A stretch of 64,000 nt of DNA from the NCBI RefSeq assembly GCF_000799715.1, contig NZ_JUHG01000013.1:248001-312000 (forward strand), in the 5' to 3' direction. Both the position numbers and the translations under genes were made by a program. Below are positions 16,917 to 26,660 of this stretch, one piece after another (position 1 is the stretch's first letter; each line of letters starts with the position of its first letter). A model generated the notes under the pieces. The model made no database searches. It was given only the letters and a program-made list of their open reading frames with translations, and was not told the origin of the DNA. The stretch is from Martinezella rhizogenes (lineage in GTDB: Bacteria; Pseudomonadota; Alphaproteobacteria; Rhizobiales; Rhizobiaceae).

Positions 16917-16945
16917 GACGGAGACAACAATGTGTTGTCTCCGTC
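16917..16945. repeat. Intergenic 13-bp inverted repeat
   Basis: GACGGAGACAACA (16917-16929) is perfectly complementary to TGTTGTCTCCGTC (16933-16945), with only 3 nt between. It lies in the 240-nt space between two minus-strand genes. No T run follows in either direction, so it could be a factor-assisted terminator, a processing site or an operator. Confidence 0.6.
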
Positions 16946-17010
16946 AGAAAGAATAAGATCGACGATAAACCTCGGAAGTCCAAGCCATTGCGCAATGCTT
17001 GTGCCTGGGC

Positions 17011-17706
17011 TTATGCCGGATCACGCCGAGTCGAGGCCAAGCGGGCGAGGATGGCTTCTCGCGCCGCTCTCGAGCCGGCAAGACGCCGCTTCGCTTCGGC
17101 GAGCACCTCGGCTGTGGCCTCTTGCGGCGTGCCCGAATGGAACGGCGGCGCCGGCGCATATTCCAGTGAGAGCTGGATCATTTCTGCCTCCCCCTGGCCG
17201 CACAGAGCTGCAACAACGGCCAGCCCGAAGTCGATGCCGGCCGTCACCCCGCCGGCGGTGATGAGATTACCGTCCTGAACGATGCGGCCCTCGGTCGGAA
17301 TGGCGCCGAACTGCGCGAGAAAGTCGTGCGCATTCCAATGCGTCGTTGCCTTCTTGCCCTTGAGCAGGCCGGCGGCACCAAGGACGAGGGAACCCGTGCA
17401 GACCGAGGTGACAAAGCGAGCCTGCGCCGCCCGCACGCGGATGAAAGACAAGACGGTCTCGTCTTCGAGCAGCGCGTTGACGCCACCGCCGCCTGGTACG
17501 CAAATGACGTCGAGTTGAGGGCAATCCTCGAAAGTCGTCGTCGGCTGCAGCACCAGTTTTGTTGCCGAAACTACCGGCACGGTGTCTTTCCAGATCAGAT
17601 GGACCTCGGCACCTTCCGCCGAGGCGAATATCTCATAGGGACCTGTCAGATCGAGTTGCTGAACGCCGGGAAAGGTGAGAAGGCCGAAACGGATGGTCAT
17701 ATTCAT
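17011..17706 (-). CDS. DJ-1/PfpI family protein, isonitrile hydratase-like
   Basis: 231 residues of the class I glutamine-amidotransferase-like DJ-1/PfpI fold. Visible motifs are GLLTFPGVQQLDLTGPYEIF, VICVPGGGGVNALL, and the nucleophile elbow SVCTGSLVLGAAGLLKGKKATTHW with the catalytic Cys. This matches isonitrile hydratases, which turn isonitriles into N-formamides, although the family also includes proteins of unknown substrate. It is divergent from a GlxA-type regulator whose sensor domain has the same fold. Confidence 0.85.
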   Translation of the reverse strand: MNMTIRFGLLTFPGVQQLDLTGPYEIFASAEGAEVHLIWKDTVPVVSATKLVLQPTTTFEDCPQLDVICVPGGGGVNALLEDETVLSFIRVRAAQARFVTSVCTGSLVLGAAGLLKGKKATTHWNAHDFLAQFGAIPTEGRIVQDGNLITAGGVTAGIDFGLAVVAALCGQGEAEMIQLSLEYAPAPPFHSGTPQEATAEVLAEAKRRLAGSRAAREAILARLASTRRDPA

Positions 17707-17723
17707 CTCCAGAGGTTGACTTC

Positions 17724-17759
17724 GGCAAGCTTACGCCATCACCATGTGGCGTATTTGCC
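17724..17759. promoter_or_regulatory. Extended dyad in the divergent promoter of the DJ-1/PfpI gene pair
   Basis: TACGCCA (17732-17738) and TGGCGTA (17747-17753) form a perfect inverted repeat with an 8-nt centre. They are flanked by GGCAA (17724-17728) and TTGCC (17755-17759), which are also complementary. The whole fills the 78-nt divergent spacer, so it is a good candidate for the GlxA-type regulator's operator. Confidence 0.5.
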
Positions 17760-17784
17760 AAAGTACCCTCATTTTGAGCCAACC

Positions 17785-18735
17785 ATGCGCCGTATCGAAA
17801 TACTCGCCTTCGAAAACGCCCAGCTGCTCGATATAACCGGGCCGCTACAAGTCTTTACCAGTGCCAATGAGGCAGCCATCGCGATTGGCCAGCCAAAGCC
17901 CTACGACGCGATCACTGTTGCAAAAAGCGGGCAGACGGGGACTACCTCGGGCCTGGCGCTGGCGACCACGCCACTCCCCGATAGTGACATCCCGATCGAT
18001 ACCTTGATCGTCGCGGGCGGGCGGGGCGTCAACAAGGCGTGCGAGGATGCTGATCTTGTCGACTGGATCCGCCGGCGTTCGGCAAAGGCACGGCGGACAG
18101 CGTCTGTCTGCAGCGGCGCCTTTCTTCTCGCCGAGGCGGGACTGCTGGAAGGCAGGCGCGCGGTAACGCATTGGCATCGCTGCGGTGAGTTCTCAAAACG
18201 CTTTCCGAAGGTGAAGCTTGAGCCAGATCCGATCTTCATCAAGGACGGAGACATATGGACCTCGGCGGGCGTGACCGCCGGTATCGATCTGACACTTGCG
18301 CTGGTCGAGGCGGATCTTGGCCGAAGATTGGCGCTCGCTGTTGCCCGCGAACTCGTCGTCTTCCTGAAACGACCGGGCGGCCAGGCGCAGTTCAGCACCA
18401 TGCTGACGCTGCAGGAGGGCGGCGAACGCTTCGATCGCCTGCACGGATGGATCATGGACAATCTGCGCGCAGACCTCTCGCTGCCGGCGCTTGCCGATCA
18501 GGCCAGCATGAGCACGCGCAGCTTCTCGCGGCACTATCGCCAGACGACAGGACGCACACCTGCAAGGGCCGTCGAGGATATTCGCATCGAGACGGTACGC
18601 CGCCTTCTGGAACAGGGTCTTTCCGTCCGTCAGGCAGGCATCCGCTGTGGTTTCGGTTCGGAGGAAACCCTGCGGCGAAGCTTCCTGAAAACCTTTGGCA
18701 CCACGCCGCAAGCCTTTCGCGATCATTTCGGGTAG
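17785..18735 (+). CDS. GlxA-family transcriptional regulator (DJ-1/PfpI domain plus AraC helix-turn-helix)
   Basis: 316 residues. An N-terminal DJ-1/PfpI-like sensor domain (IEILAFENAQLLDITGPLQVF, LIVAGGRGVNKA, SVCSGAFLLAEAGLLEGRRAVTHW) is followed by a C-terminal AraC/XylS DNA-binding domain (ADLSLPALADQASMSTRSFSRHYRQTTG, VRQAGIRCGFGSEETLRRSF). The ATG at 17785 is the natural family start; the long upstream extension of the frame is antisense to the neighbour. It probably regulates the divergent isonitrile-hydratase-like gene. Confidence 0.92.
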   Translation: MRRIEILAFENAQLLDITGPLQVFTSANEAAIAIGQPKPYDAITVAKSGQTGTTSGLALATTPLPDSDIPIDTLIVAGGRGVNKACEDADLVDWIRRRSAKARRTASVCSGAFLLAEAGLLEGRRAVTHWHRCGEFSKRFPKVKLEPDPIFIKDGDIWTSAGVTAGIDLTLALVEADLGRRLALAVARELVVFLKRPGGQAQFSTMLTLQEGGERFDRLHGWIMDNLRADLSLPALADQASMSTRSFSRHYRQTTGRTPARAVEDIRIETVRRLLEQGLSVRQAGIRCGFGSEETLRRSFLKTFGTTPQAFRDHFG

Positions 18736-18962
18736 ATCGGCCGCTCAGGAAACCCGATACCAAAGCCAGAACGCGAGCTCTCGACAGGACCGTCACGCCC
18801 TGCGAGCGCACCTCCTCACATTGTTCCCCGGTCGTCGCCTGGTCGGCATTTATAAGATTTTTATATCTTTCCCCTCCCCGCCGTCTCGAACCTTAATGCG
18901 GTTTGGGCGCATATTGACATTAGAGATATCTAAAGGATGATCTCCATGCCGGGAAGAAACGA

Positions 18963-18987
18963 AAGGCGCCTTCTTTGAAGGTGCCTT
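18963..18987 (+). promoter_or_regulatory. Hairpin upstream of the kdp operon, in a 298-nt non-coding stretch
   Basis: AAGGCGCCTTC (18963-18973) pairs with GAAGGTGCCTT (18977-18987), with one G-U pair and a 3-nt loop. No T tract follows, so it is more likely a 5' leader structure than a terminator. The rest of 18736-19033 contains a TTGACA (18914-18919) without a clear -10, and the short palindrome AGATATCT (18923-18930), a possible operator. No gene was seen there. Confidence 0.4.
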
Positions 18988-19033
18988 CGGTCCATTTCGG
19001 TGTTCCACAAGAACAATCAAGGATCAACGATCG

Positions 19034-19117
19034 ATGATGGACATTCTTCTTATCGGGATCGGCGCGTTATTTTTCATTCTGTGCATCGCTTATACCAAAG
19101 CCTGCGACAGCCTTTAG
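19034..19117 (+). CDS. 27-residue single-pass membrane protein upstream of kdpF
   Basis: An open frame from ATG 19034 (or 19037) encodes MMDILLIGIGALFFILCIAY followed by TKACDSL. One transmembrane helix fills most of it and a short charged tail ends it. The stop is 14 nt before kdpF. Its position at the head of the kdp operon, hydrophobic character and good frame suggest a real microprotein associated with the Kdp complex. It is too short for family assignment. Confidence 0.6.
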   Translation: MMDILLIGIGALFFILCIAYTKACDSL

Positions 19118-19131
19118 TCGGAGAGACACAA

Positions 19132-19221
19132 ATGCTCCTGGATTATATTCTCGGCGGCGGCGTGACGCTCTTTCTCACCGCTTACCTGATCTACGCCCTC
19201 ATTCGCCCTGAGCGCTTTTAA
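19132..19221 (+). CDS. kdpF: KdpF, small subunit of the K+-transporting ATPase
   Basis: A 29-residue single-helix protein (LLDYILGGGVTLFLTAYLIY, then ALIRPERF). The C-terminal RPERF is the KdpF signature. KdpF stabilises the KdpABC complex in the membrane. It has the ribosome site GGAGAG and is followed 32 nt later by kdpA. Confidence 0.93.
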   Translation: MLLDYILGGGVTLFLTAYLIYALIRPERF

Positions 19222-19253
19222 TTTCATAGCGCCAGATAGGGAAAGTTACCCCC

Positions 19254-20957
19254 ATGACCTTTAATGGATGGCTTCAGATCCTGATTTATATCGGGATCCT
19301 CCTTGTGCTCGTCAAACCGCTCGGCGGTTACATGACGCGTGTCTTCACGGGCGAGCGCACAATCCTCTCCTACGTCCTCGGTCCACTGGAACGGGGGCTT
19401 TATCGCATAGCGGGAACAGATGAGCGCGAGGAGCAGCACTGGACAACCTATGCGATCTCCATGCTGCTGTTCAGCCTTGCCGGCTTCTTCGTGCTCTATA
19501 TGCTGCAGCGGTTCCAGGCGAGCCTGCCTTACAACCCGGCAGGCATGACCTCGATCGGCCCCGAGCTCTCGTTTAACAACGCCGCCAGCTTCGTGACCAA
19601 CACCAACTGGCAGAATTACGGCGGCGAAAGCACGATGTCCTATCTCGTGCAGATGGCCGGCTTCACCGTCCAGAACTTCGCCTCCGCCGCCACCGGCATC
19701 GCGCTTGCCATCGCGCTGATCCGCGCCTTTTCCCGCGCTTCCGGCAAGGCGATCGGCAACTTCTGGGTCGATCTGACACGGGCGACGCTCTATGTGCTGT
19801 TGCCTGCCTGCATCGTCATGACGCTGGTCTTCGTCTATCTCGGCGTGCCGCAGACGCTCGGCCCCTATGTCAACGCCACAACGCTCGAAGGCGTGCAGCA
19901 GACGATTGCAGTCGGTCCGGTCGCCTCGCAGCTCGCAATCAAGATGCTCGGTACCAATGGCGGCGGTTTCTTCAATGCCAACTCCGCTCATCCCTTCGAA
20001 AATCCGGATGCGATCTCCAACCTGATCCAGATGCTGGCAATCTTCGCCATCGGTGCTTCGCTCACCAATGTCTTCGGACGCATGGTCGGTAACCAGCGTC
20101 AGGGCTGGGCAATTCTCGGCGCAATGGGCACGCTGTTCATAGCCGGCGTCATTGTCACCTATTGGGCCGAAGCCGCCGGCAATCCGCTGGTCCATGCGCT
20201 CGGCGTCCAGGGCGGCAATATGGAAGGCAAGGAAGTCCGCTTCGGTATCACGCTGTCGTCGCTCTTCGCTGTCATCACTACGGCGGCCTCCTGCGGCGCG
20301 GTCAACGCGATGCTCGGCAGCTTTACCGCTCTCGGCGGCATGATCCCGTTGATCAACCTCCAGCTTGGCGAAGTCATCGTCGGCGGTGTCGGCGCCGGTT
20401 TCTACGGCATCCTGATGTTCGTCATCATCGCCATCTTCGTCGCCGGCCTGATGGTCGGACGCACACCGGAATATCTCGGCAAGAAGATCGAGGCCAAGGA
20501 AGTGAAGATGGCGATGCTCGCCGTACTTTGCCTGCCGGCCGGCATGCTGATCTTCACCGCGATCTCCGTCGTCCTGCCGGCGGCCGTCGCGTCGATCGGC
20601 AATCCGGGACCACATGGCTTCTCGGAAATCCTCTATGCCTACAGCTCGGCGGCCGCGAATAACGGCTCGGCCTTCGCCGGTCTCTCCGGCAACACGCCCT
20701 GGTACAACATCACGCTCGGCGTCGTCATGCTGATCGGCCGCTTCCTGGTCATCATTCCGGCGCTTGCCATCGCCGGCTCGCTGATTGCCAAGAAGACAGT
20801 TCCGGCCTCAGCCGGCACCTTCCCGACGGACGGTCCGTTGTTCGTCGGCCTGCTGGTCGGCACGATCCTGATCGTCGGCGGCCTGACCTTCTTCCCGGCG
20901 CTTGCCCTCGGTCCCATTGTCGAGCATCTGGCGATGATCTCCGGCCAGGCCTTCTGA
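19254..20957 (+). CDS. kdpA: KdpA, K+-binding and translocating subunit
   Basis: 567 residues with about ten membrane segments. KdpA resembles the SKT potassium transporters: the selectivity-filter-like loops include [35 protein letters not shown], and later [17 protein letters not shown]. It forms the high-affinity K+ pore of KdpFABC in the inner membrane. Length is normal. Confidence 0.97.
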   Translation: MTFNGWLQILIYIGILLVLVKPLGGYMTRVFTGERTILSYVLGPLERGLYRIAGTDEREEQHWTTYAISMLLFSLAGFFVLYMLQRFQASLPYNPAGMTSIGPELSFNNAASFVTNTNWQNYGGESTMSYLVQMAGFTVQNFASAATGIALAIALIRAFSRASGKAIGNFWVDLTRATLYVLLPACIVMTLVFVYLGVPQTLGPYVNATTLEGVQQTIAVGPVASQLAIKMLGTNGGGFFNANSAHPFENPDAISNLIQMLAIFAIGASLTNVFGRMVGNQRQGWAILGAMGTLFIAGVIVTYWAEAAGNPLVHALGVQGGNMEGKEVRFGITLSSLFAVITTAASCGAVNAMLGSFTALGGMIPLINLQLGEVIVGGVGAGFYGILMFVIIAIFVAGLMVGRTPEYLGKKIEAKEVKMAMLAVLCLPAGMLIFTAISVVLPAAVASIGNPGPHGFSEILYAYSSAAANNGSAFAGLSGNTPWYNITLGVVMLIGRFLVIIPALAIAGSLIAKKTVPASAGTFPTDGPLFVGLLVGTILIVGGLTFFPALALGPIVEHLAMISGQAF

Positions 20958-20969
20958 GGAACAACCGCA

Positions 20970-21131
20970 ATGACGCAGCCACTCATGACCAGGCTTCGAA
21001 AGCTCATCGATCCACGCCCCTTGGACAGGGGGCGTGGCACGGCCCGAACGGCCTGTGCTTCCGATGCCATTCTGGTGGTGATGGTCACGTTGTTCCTCGG
21101 CCTTGTCGTCTTTGGATTCTTACTTGGCTGA
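20970..21131 (+). CDS. 53-residue membrane protein encoded between kdpA and kdpB
   Basis: An ATG at 20970, ten bases after a GAGGA, opens a 53-codon frame that fills the kdpA-kdpB gap. It has a basic cytoplasmic N-terminal half ([20 protein letters not shown]) and one C-terminal helix ([20 protein letters not shown]). In the classical operon kdpB directly follows kdpA, so this is an addition. The basic-then-hydrophobic design fits a single-pass inner-membrane protein that could contact KdpB. No family was recognised. Confidence 0.6.
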   Translation: MTQPLMTRLRKLIDPRPLDRGRGTARTACASDAILVVMVTLFLGLVVFGFLLG

Positions 21132-21178
21132 CCGGGCAATCCCGGTCTGCCGTTTCCCTCTTCACGCTGGAGTCTCTT

Positions 21179-23269
21179 ATGAGCCAGTTAAAATCCGCGA
21201 GTATTTTGGATTCTCGCATCATCATTCCCGCCGTGGGCGGCGCTTTCAAGAAGCTGAACCCGCGGACGCTTGCCAAGAACCCCGTCATGTTCGTGGTCGC
21301 CGTCGTCTCCGTGCTGACCACCGTGCTCTTCCTGCGCGATCTCCTGACCGGCGGCGGCAATCTCGCCTTCTCCCTCCAGATCAACATCTGGCTCTGGTTC
21401 ACCGTGCTGTTTGCCAACTTCGCCGAAGCCGTCGCTGAAGGGCGCGGCAAGGCGCAGGCCGAGTCGCTGCGCAAGTCGCGCACCGAGACCCAGGCGAAGC
21501 TTCTCTCCGGCAATAGCCGCACCGACTACAAGATGGTGCCCGGCACCAGCCTGAAGGTCGGCGATGTCGTGCTGGTCGAGGCCGGTGACATCATCCCTTC
21601 CGATGGCGAAGTCATCGAAGGCGTGGCCTCGGTCAACGAAGCGGCGATCACCGGTGAATCGGCGCCCGTCATCCGCGAATCCGGCGGCGACCGCTCGGCT
21701 GTTACCGGCGGCACGCAAGTGCTCTCCGACGAGATTCGTGTCCGCATCACCGCCGCCGCCGGCTCGACCTTCATCGACCGCATGATCGCGCTTGTCGAAG
21801 GTGCGGAACGCCAGAAGACGCCGAACGAGATCGCGCTCAACATCCTGCTTGCCGGCATGACGCTGATCTTCGTACTGGCCACGGTGACGATCCCAAGCTT
21901 TGCGGCTTACGCCGGCGGCTCGATCCCCACCGTCGTTCTCGTTGCCCTGTTCGTGACGCTGATCCCGACCACCATCGGCGCCCTCCTCTCCGCCATCGGC
22001 ATTGCCGGCATGGACCGCTTGGTGCGCTTCAACGTGCTCGCCATGTCCGGTCGCGCCGTCGAAGCTGCCGGTGACGTCGACACGCTGCTGCTCGACAAGA
22101 CTGGCACGATCACCCTCGGCAACCGCCAGGCCACCTCCTTCCGCCCGGTCAAGGGCGTGACGGAGCAGGATCTGGCCGATGCGGCACAGCTCGCTTCGCT
22201 TGCCGACGAAACGCCGGAGGGACGCTCTATCGTCGTGCTCGCCAAGGAGAAGTATGCGATCCGTGGCCGTGACATGACCAGCCTGAAGGCCACATTCGTA
22301 CCCTTCACCGCTCAGACGCGGATGAGCGGCGTCGATGTCGAAGGCTCGTCTATCCGCAAGGGTGCGGTGGACGCGGTGTTGGCCTATGTCAGCGGCAGCG
22401 CCACCGTTGCATCCGGCGCCGGCGCGACGGTGATCTCGCGCACCAGCAGCGAGACCGTCCGCGAGCTGCAGGCAATATCGGACGAGATTTCCAAGGCCGG
22501 CGGCACACCGCTCGCGGTTGCCCGCGACGGCCGCCTGCTCGGCGTCATCCAGCTCAAGGACATCGTCAAGGGCGGTATCCGCGAACGTTTCGCGGAACTG
22601 CGCCGCATGGGCATTCGCACGGTAATGATCACAGGCGACAACCCGCTGACGGCAGCCGCCATCGCCGCCGAAGCCGGCGTGGACGATTTCCTCGCCCAGG
22701 CGACGCCGGAAATGAAGCTGGCGCTAATGCGCGAAGAGCAAGCCAAGGGCAAGCTCGTCGCCATGTGCGGTGACGGCACCAACGATGCCCCGGCGCTTGC
22801 CCAGGCCGATGTCGGCGTCGCCATGAACACCGGCACAGTGGCCGCCCGCGAGGCCGGTAACATGGTCGACCTCGACAGCGACCCGACGAAGCTCATCGAG
22901 ATCGTCGAGATCGGCAAGCAGTTGCTGATGACCCGCGGCGCGCTCACCACCTTCTCGATCGCCAACGACATCGCCAAGTACTTCGCCATCATCCCGGCGA
23001 TGTTCATCGCCTTCTATCCGCAGCTGAAGATGCTGAACGTCATGGGGCTGGCAACGCCGCAAAGCGCCATTCTCTCGGCTATCATCTTCAACGCACTGAT
23101 CATCATTGCGCTGATCCCGCTATCGCTGAAGGGCGTTCGCTATCGCCCGATCGGCGCCGGCGCCCTGCTCAGCCGCAATCTGTTGATCTACGGCCTAGGC
23201 GGCATCATCGTGCCCTTCATCGGCATCAAGGCCATCGACATGGCGATTACCGCCATCGGCCTGGTCTAA
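21179..23269 (+). CDS. kdpB: KdpB, P-type ATPase catalytic subunit
   Basis: 696 residues. It has the P-type phosphorylation motif [13 protein letters not shown], the actuator-domain TGES ([12 protein letters not shown]), the hinge [24 protein letters not shown], and the Mg-binding [26 protein letters not shown]. Membrane helices flank these domains. It hydrolyses ATP to drive K+ uptake through KdpA. It starts 48 nt after the small inserted open reading frame. Confidence 0.97.
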   Translation: MSQLKSASILDSRIIIPAVGGAFKKLNPRTLAKNPVMFVVAVVSVLTTVLFLRDLLTGGGNLAFSLQINIWLWFTVLFANFAEAVAEGRGKAQAESLRKSRTETQAKLLSGNSRTDYKMVPGTSLKVGDVVLVEAGDIIPSDGEVIEGVASVNEAAITGESAPVIRESGGDRSAVTGGTQVLSDEIRVRITAAAGSTFIDRMIALVEGAERQKTPNEIALNILLAGMTLIFVLATVTIPSFAAYAGGSIPTVVLVALFVTLIPTTIGALLSAIGIAGMDRLVRFNVLAMSGRAVEAAGDVDTLLLDKTGTITLGNRQATSFRPVKGVTEQDLADAAQLASLADETPEGRSIVVLAKEKYAIRGRDMTSLKATFVPFTAQTRMSGVDVEGSSIRKGAVDAVLAYVSGSATVASGAGATVISRTSSETVRELQAISDEISKAGGTPLAVARDGRLLGVIQLKDIVKGGIRERFAELRRMGIRTVMITGDNPLTAAAIAAEAGVDDFLAQATPEMKLALMREEQAKGKLVAMCGDGTNDAPALAQADVGVAMNTGTVAAREAGNMVDLDSDPTKLIEIVEIGKQLLMTRGALTTFSIANDIAKYFAIIPAMFIAFYPQLKMLNVMGLATPQSAILSAIIFNALIIIALIPLSLKGVRYRPIGAGALLSRNLLIYGLGGIIVPFIGIKAIDMAITAIGLV

Positions 23270-23281
23270 GGAGTCTTTCCC

Positions 23282-23887
23282 ATGCTGAAACTAATCAGAC
23301 CGGCCATCGTCATAATCGTGGTCACCACCGCCGTCACCGGCCTTGCCTATCCGCTTGCCATGACAGGGATTGCCCAGGCGCTCTTCCCGCATCAGGCGAA
23401 CGGCAGTCTCGTGGAGAAGGACGGCAAGGTCATCGGCTCCAGCCTCATCGGCCAGAGCTTCACCACCGACCGCTACTTCCACGGCCGCCTGTCGGCGACA
23501 ACCGGTGCGGACCCGAATGACGCAACCAAAACAGTTGCCGCACCCTACAACGCGTCCAACTCCATGGGCTCTAATCTCGGCCCAACCAGTTCGAGCCTGA
23601 TGACCCGCATCAAGGGCGATGTTGCAACCTTGCAGGCGGAGAACCCGAACGCACCGGTTCCGATCGATCTGGTCACCACCTCGGGCAGCGGTCTCGACCC
23701 ACACATCTCGCCAGATGACGCTTATTTCCAGATCCCGCGTGTCGCCAAGGCGCGCGGTCTGGATGAGGCCAAGCTCCGCGCTATCGTCGACGCCGCCGTC
23801 GAGTCCCGCGAGCTCGGTGTCTTCGGCGAGCCCGTCGTCAACGTCCTGGCATTGAACCAGGCGTTGGATGCTTCTATGACAAAGTGA
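23282..23887 (+). CDS. kdpC: KdpC, K+-transporting ATPase accessory subunit
   Basis: 201 residues with one N-terminal membrane helix ([20 protein letters not shown]) and a periplasmic domain. The conserved KdpC features are [36 protein letters not shown] and [15 protein letters not shown]. It assists K+ binding by KdpA. It is spaced 12 nt after kdpB, and a strong hairpin follows it. Confidence 0.96.
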   Translation: MLKLIRPAIVIIVVTTAVTGLAYPLAMTGIAQALFPHQANGSLVEKDGKVIGSSLIGQSFTTDRYFHGRLSATTGADPNDATKTVAAPYNASNSMGSNLGPTSSSLMTRIKGDVATLQAENPNAPVPIDLVTTSGSGLDPHISPDDAYFQIPRVAKARGLDEAKLRAIVDAAVESRELGVFGEPVVNVLALNQALDASMTK

Positions 23888-23892
23888 GGTCA

Positions 23893-23926
23893 AGGGGTTA
23901 AGGCGGTAGTGGCCGCCTTAACCCCT
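23893..23926 (+). promoter_or_regulatory. Strong intercistronic hairpin between kdpC and kdpD
   Basis: AGGGGTTAAGGCGG (23893-23906) and CCGCCTTAACCCCT (23913-23926) form a perfect 14-bp stem with the 6-nt loop TAGTGG. No T run follows. It starts 6 nt after the kdpC stop and ends 22 nt before the kdpD start. It may block 3' exonucleases or partly terminate, so that kdpFABC mRNA exceeds kdpDE mRNA. Confidence 0.75.
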
Positions 23927-23948
23927 GCCCGCCACGAAAGATCACTTA

Positions 23949-26660
23949 ATGCCAGATGATAGCCGCGACACGCTGAACAGGCCCTCGCCCGACGCGCTTC
24001 TGGAGAAGGCTCGGCAGGAAACGCGTGGCCGTCTGAAGATATTTCTGGGTGCGGCACCCGGCGTCGGCAAGACCTACGAAATGCTACTTTCCGGCAAGGC
24101 CAAGATCGCCGACGGCGTCGATGTCGTCGTCGGCGTGGTCGAGACCCACGGCCGGAGCGAGACACAGGCCTTGCTCGAAGGCTACGAGATCATTCCCCGC
24201 GTCAATGTCGACTACAAGGGCCGCGCGCTCGACGAGATGGACCTCGATGCCATTCTCAAACGCCGGCCCGGCCTGGTACTCGTCGATGAACTCGCCCATT
24301 CCAATGCCCATGGCAGCCGCCATCCGAAGCGCTATCTCGACGTCAAGGAACTGCTTGATCGCGGCATCGACGTCTATACCACACTGAACATCCAGCATGT
24401 CGAAAGCCTGAACGATGTGGTGTCGCAGATCACCCGCGTCCGCGTCCGCGAAACCGTGCCGGATTCGATCATCGATCTGGCCGACGATGTCGAGATCATC
24501 GATCTGACACCCGATGACCTGATCAAGCGCCTGCATGACGGCAAGGTCTACACATCGAGGACCGCCGAGCGGGCGCTGACCAATTACTTCACACCCGGCA
24601 ACCTGACGGCGCTGCGCGAGTTGGCGCTGCGGCGTACGGCGCAACGGGTCGACGACCAGCTTCTGACCCATATGCAAGCCCATGCCATCCCCGGCCCCTG
24701 GGCGGCGAGCGAGCGCGTACTCGTCTCCATTGACCATCATCCGCGTTCCGCTTCGCTGGTGCGCTATGCCGCCCGCATGGCCTCGCGCCTGCGTGCGCCC
24801 TGGGCGGCCGTCTATGTCGAGACCAATCGGTCGATCAGCCTGACCGAGGCGCAGCGCGATACCATCGCCGCAACGCTGCGGCTTGCCGAACAGCTCGGCG
24901 GCGAGGCAATCACCATTCCCGGCCGCGAGGTCGCCGAAGAGCTGCTCCGGCACTCCGCCAGCAACAATGTCACCCATATCGTCATCGGTTCACCGAAGGT
25001 CGGCACCTGGCGGGATTGGTCCAGAGCTTCGGTCTCCTACGAACTGATCCGCAAGGCCGGCGACATCAGCGTGCATGTCATCTCCGGCACCGACGCGGAA
25101 GCCTCGAGAGCGAGCCACGGTGTCAAGTCAGCACCCATGCCGACGCCGTTTCAGTTACGCGGCTATATACTGGCGACACTCTATGTCGCCGTCGCCCTTG
25201 GTGTCTGCGTTATTCTCGATCAGGTACTCGATGTCCGAAACCTGGCGCTTGTGTTCCTGATGGCGGTGCTGGCGACCGCTGTCACCCAAGGCTTGCGACC
25301 AGCGCTTTACTCCTGCCTGCTCGGCGCGCTCTGCTTCAACTTCTTCTTCCTGCCGCCGCGCTATACGCTGACGATCAGCGATCCCGAAAGCGTGCTTGCC
25401 TTCTTCTTCTTCCTCGGCGTCGCCATCATTGCCAGCAACTTGACCGCAACCGTGCAGCGGCAGGCGGCATCGGCGCGACAGCGAGCGCGGACGACAGAAG
25501 ATCTTTATCTTTTCTCGAAGAAACTTGCCGGCACAGGCACGCTCGACGACGTACTCTGGGCGACGGCCTTCCAGCTCGCATCGATGCTGAAGGTGCGCGT
25601 GGTGTTGCTGCTGCCGGAGGATGGCACGATTGCGGTCAAGGCCGGCTATCCGCCCGATGATACGCTTGATGACGCCGACATCGCCGCCGCGCGCTGGGCC
25701 TGGGAGCATAATCATGCTGCCGGCCGAGGCGCCGATACGCTGCCGGGCGCCAAGCGTCTTTACGTGCCGTTGCGCACCGGCCGCACCGCCGTCGGCGTCA
25801 TCGGCCTCGACAGCGACCGCCGCGACGGGCCGCTTCTGACACCGGAGCAGCAGCGGCTTCTCGATGCGCTCGCCGATCAGGCAGCACTTGCCATCGAGCG
25901 CGTGCAGCTCGTGGCCGATGTCGACCGCGCCAAGCTGGCTGTCGAGGCCGACCGGCTGCGTTCTGCCTTGCTGACCTCGATCTCGCATGACCTGAAAACA
26001 CCGCTCGCTGCCATTCTTGGTGCTGCCGGCACCTTGCGCGATTATCTGGAAACCATGTCGCATGAGGATCGCGTCGATCTGCTTTCGACAGTGGTCGACG
26101 AATCTGAGCGGCTGAACCGCTTCATCGCCAATCTGCTCGACATGACCAAGATCGAGTCCGGCGCGATGGAGCCGAATTATGCTCTGCACTATGGTGGCGA
26201 TATCGTCGGCAGCGCGCTCCGGCGCGGCGCCAAAATCCTCGCCCGCCACCGCGTCGAGACGCAGATGCCGGCCGATCTGCCGATGGTGAAGGTCGATCCG
26301 GTGCTCTTCGAGCAAGTGCTGTTCAATCTGCTAGACAATGCCGCCAAATACGCGCCCGAAGAGTCCACCATTCGCCTGGAGGCCTGGGCCGATGTCGACA
26401 ATGTCGTCTTCCGGATCATGGACGAAGGCCCCGGCATTCCGCCCGCCGATCTCGAGCGAGTCTTCGACACCTTCTATCGTGTGCGCAAGGGCGATCAAGT
26501 GCGGGCCGGCACCGGCCTTGGCCTTTCGATCTGCCGCGGCTTCATCGAGGCCATGGCCGGCACGATCACTGCCGGCAACCGGACGGACCGCCAGGGCGCG
26601 GTCTTCACTATTCGCCTGCCGAAACCAACAGATTTCCCCAAGCTGGATGAATTGAAATGA
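23949..26660 (+). CDS. kdpD: KdpD, sensor histidine kinase for K+ and turgor
   Basis: 903 residues. In order: the N-terminal KdpD domain with Walker-like GAAPGVGKTYEML and LVLVDELAHSNAHGSRHPKRY; a universal-stress-protein-like domain (about residues 255-375); closely packed membrane helices (LATLYVAVALGVCVILDQVL onward); a GAF-like region; the HisKA box SISHDLKTPLAAILGAAG; and the ATPase N, G1 and G2 boxes (NLLDNAAKYAP, DEGPGIPP, GTGLGLSICRG). It phosphorylates KdpE at low K+. Its stop overlaps kdpE. Confidence 0.97.
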   Translation: MPDDSRDTLNRPSPDALLEKARQETRGRLKIFLGAAPGVGKTYEMLLSGKAKIADGVDVVVGVVETHGRSETQALLEGYEIIPRVNVDYKGRALDEMDLDAILKRRPGLVLVDELAHSNAHGSRHPKRYLDVKELLDRGIDVYTTLNIQHVESLNDVVSQITRVRVRETVPDSIIDLADDVEIIDLTPDDLIKRLHDGKVYTSRTAERALTNYFTPGNLTALRELALRRTAQRVDDQLLTHMQAHAIPGPWAASERVLVSIDHHPRSASLVRYAARMASRLRAPWAAVYVETNRSISLTEAQRDTIAATLRLAEQLGGEAITIPGREVAEELLRHSASNNVTHIVIGSPKVGTWRDWSRASVSYELIRKAGDISVHVISGTDAEASRASHGVKSAPMPTPFQLRGYILATLYVAVALGVCVILDQVLDVRNLALVFLMAVLATAVTQGLRPALYSCLLGALCFNFFFLPPRYTLTISDPESVLAFFFFLGVAIIASNLTATVQRQAASARQRARTTEDLYLFSKKLAGTGTLDDVLWATAFQLASMLKVRVVLLLPEDGTIAVKAGYPPDDTLDDADIAAARWAWEHNHAAGRGADTLPGAKRLYVPLRTGRTAVGVIGLDSDRRDGPLLTPEQQRLLDALADQAALAIERVQLVADVDRAKLAVEADRLRSALLTSISHDLKTPLAAILGAAGTLRDYLETMSHEDRVDLLSTVVDESERLNRFIANLLDMTKIESGAMEPNYALHYGGDIVGSALRRGAKILARHRVETQMPADLPMVKVDPVLFEQVLFNLLDNAAKYAPEESTIRLEAWADVDNVVFRIMDEGPGIPPADLERVFDTFYRVRKGDQVRAGTGLGLSICRGFIEAMAGTITAGNRTDRQGAVFTIRLPKPTDFPKLDELK

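Noticed and set aside
19224..20615. A 463-codon minus-strand open frame opposite kdpA
   Set aside because: Its Asp/His/Arg/Gly-rich composition is that of an antisense shadow of a membrane-protein gene; no motif and no ribosome site.
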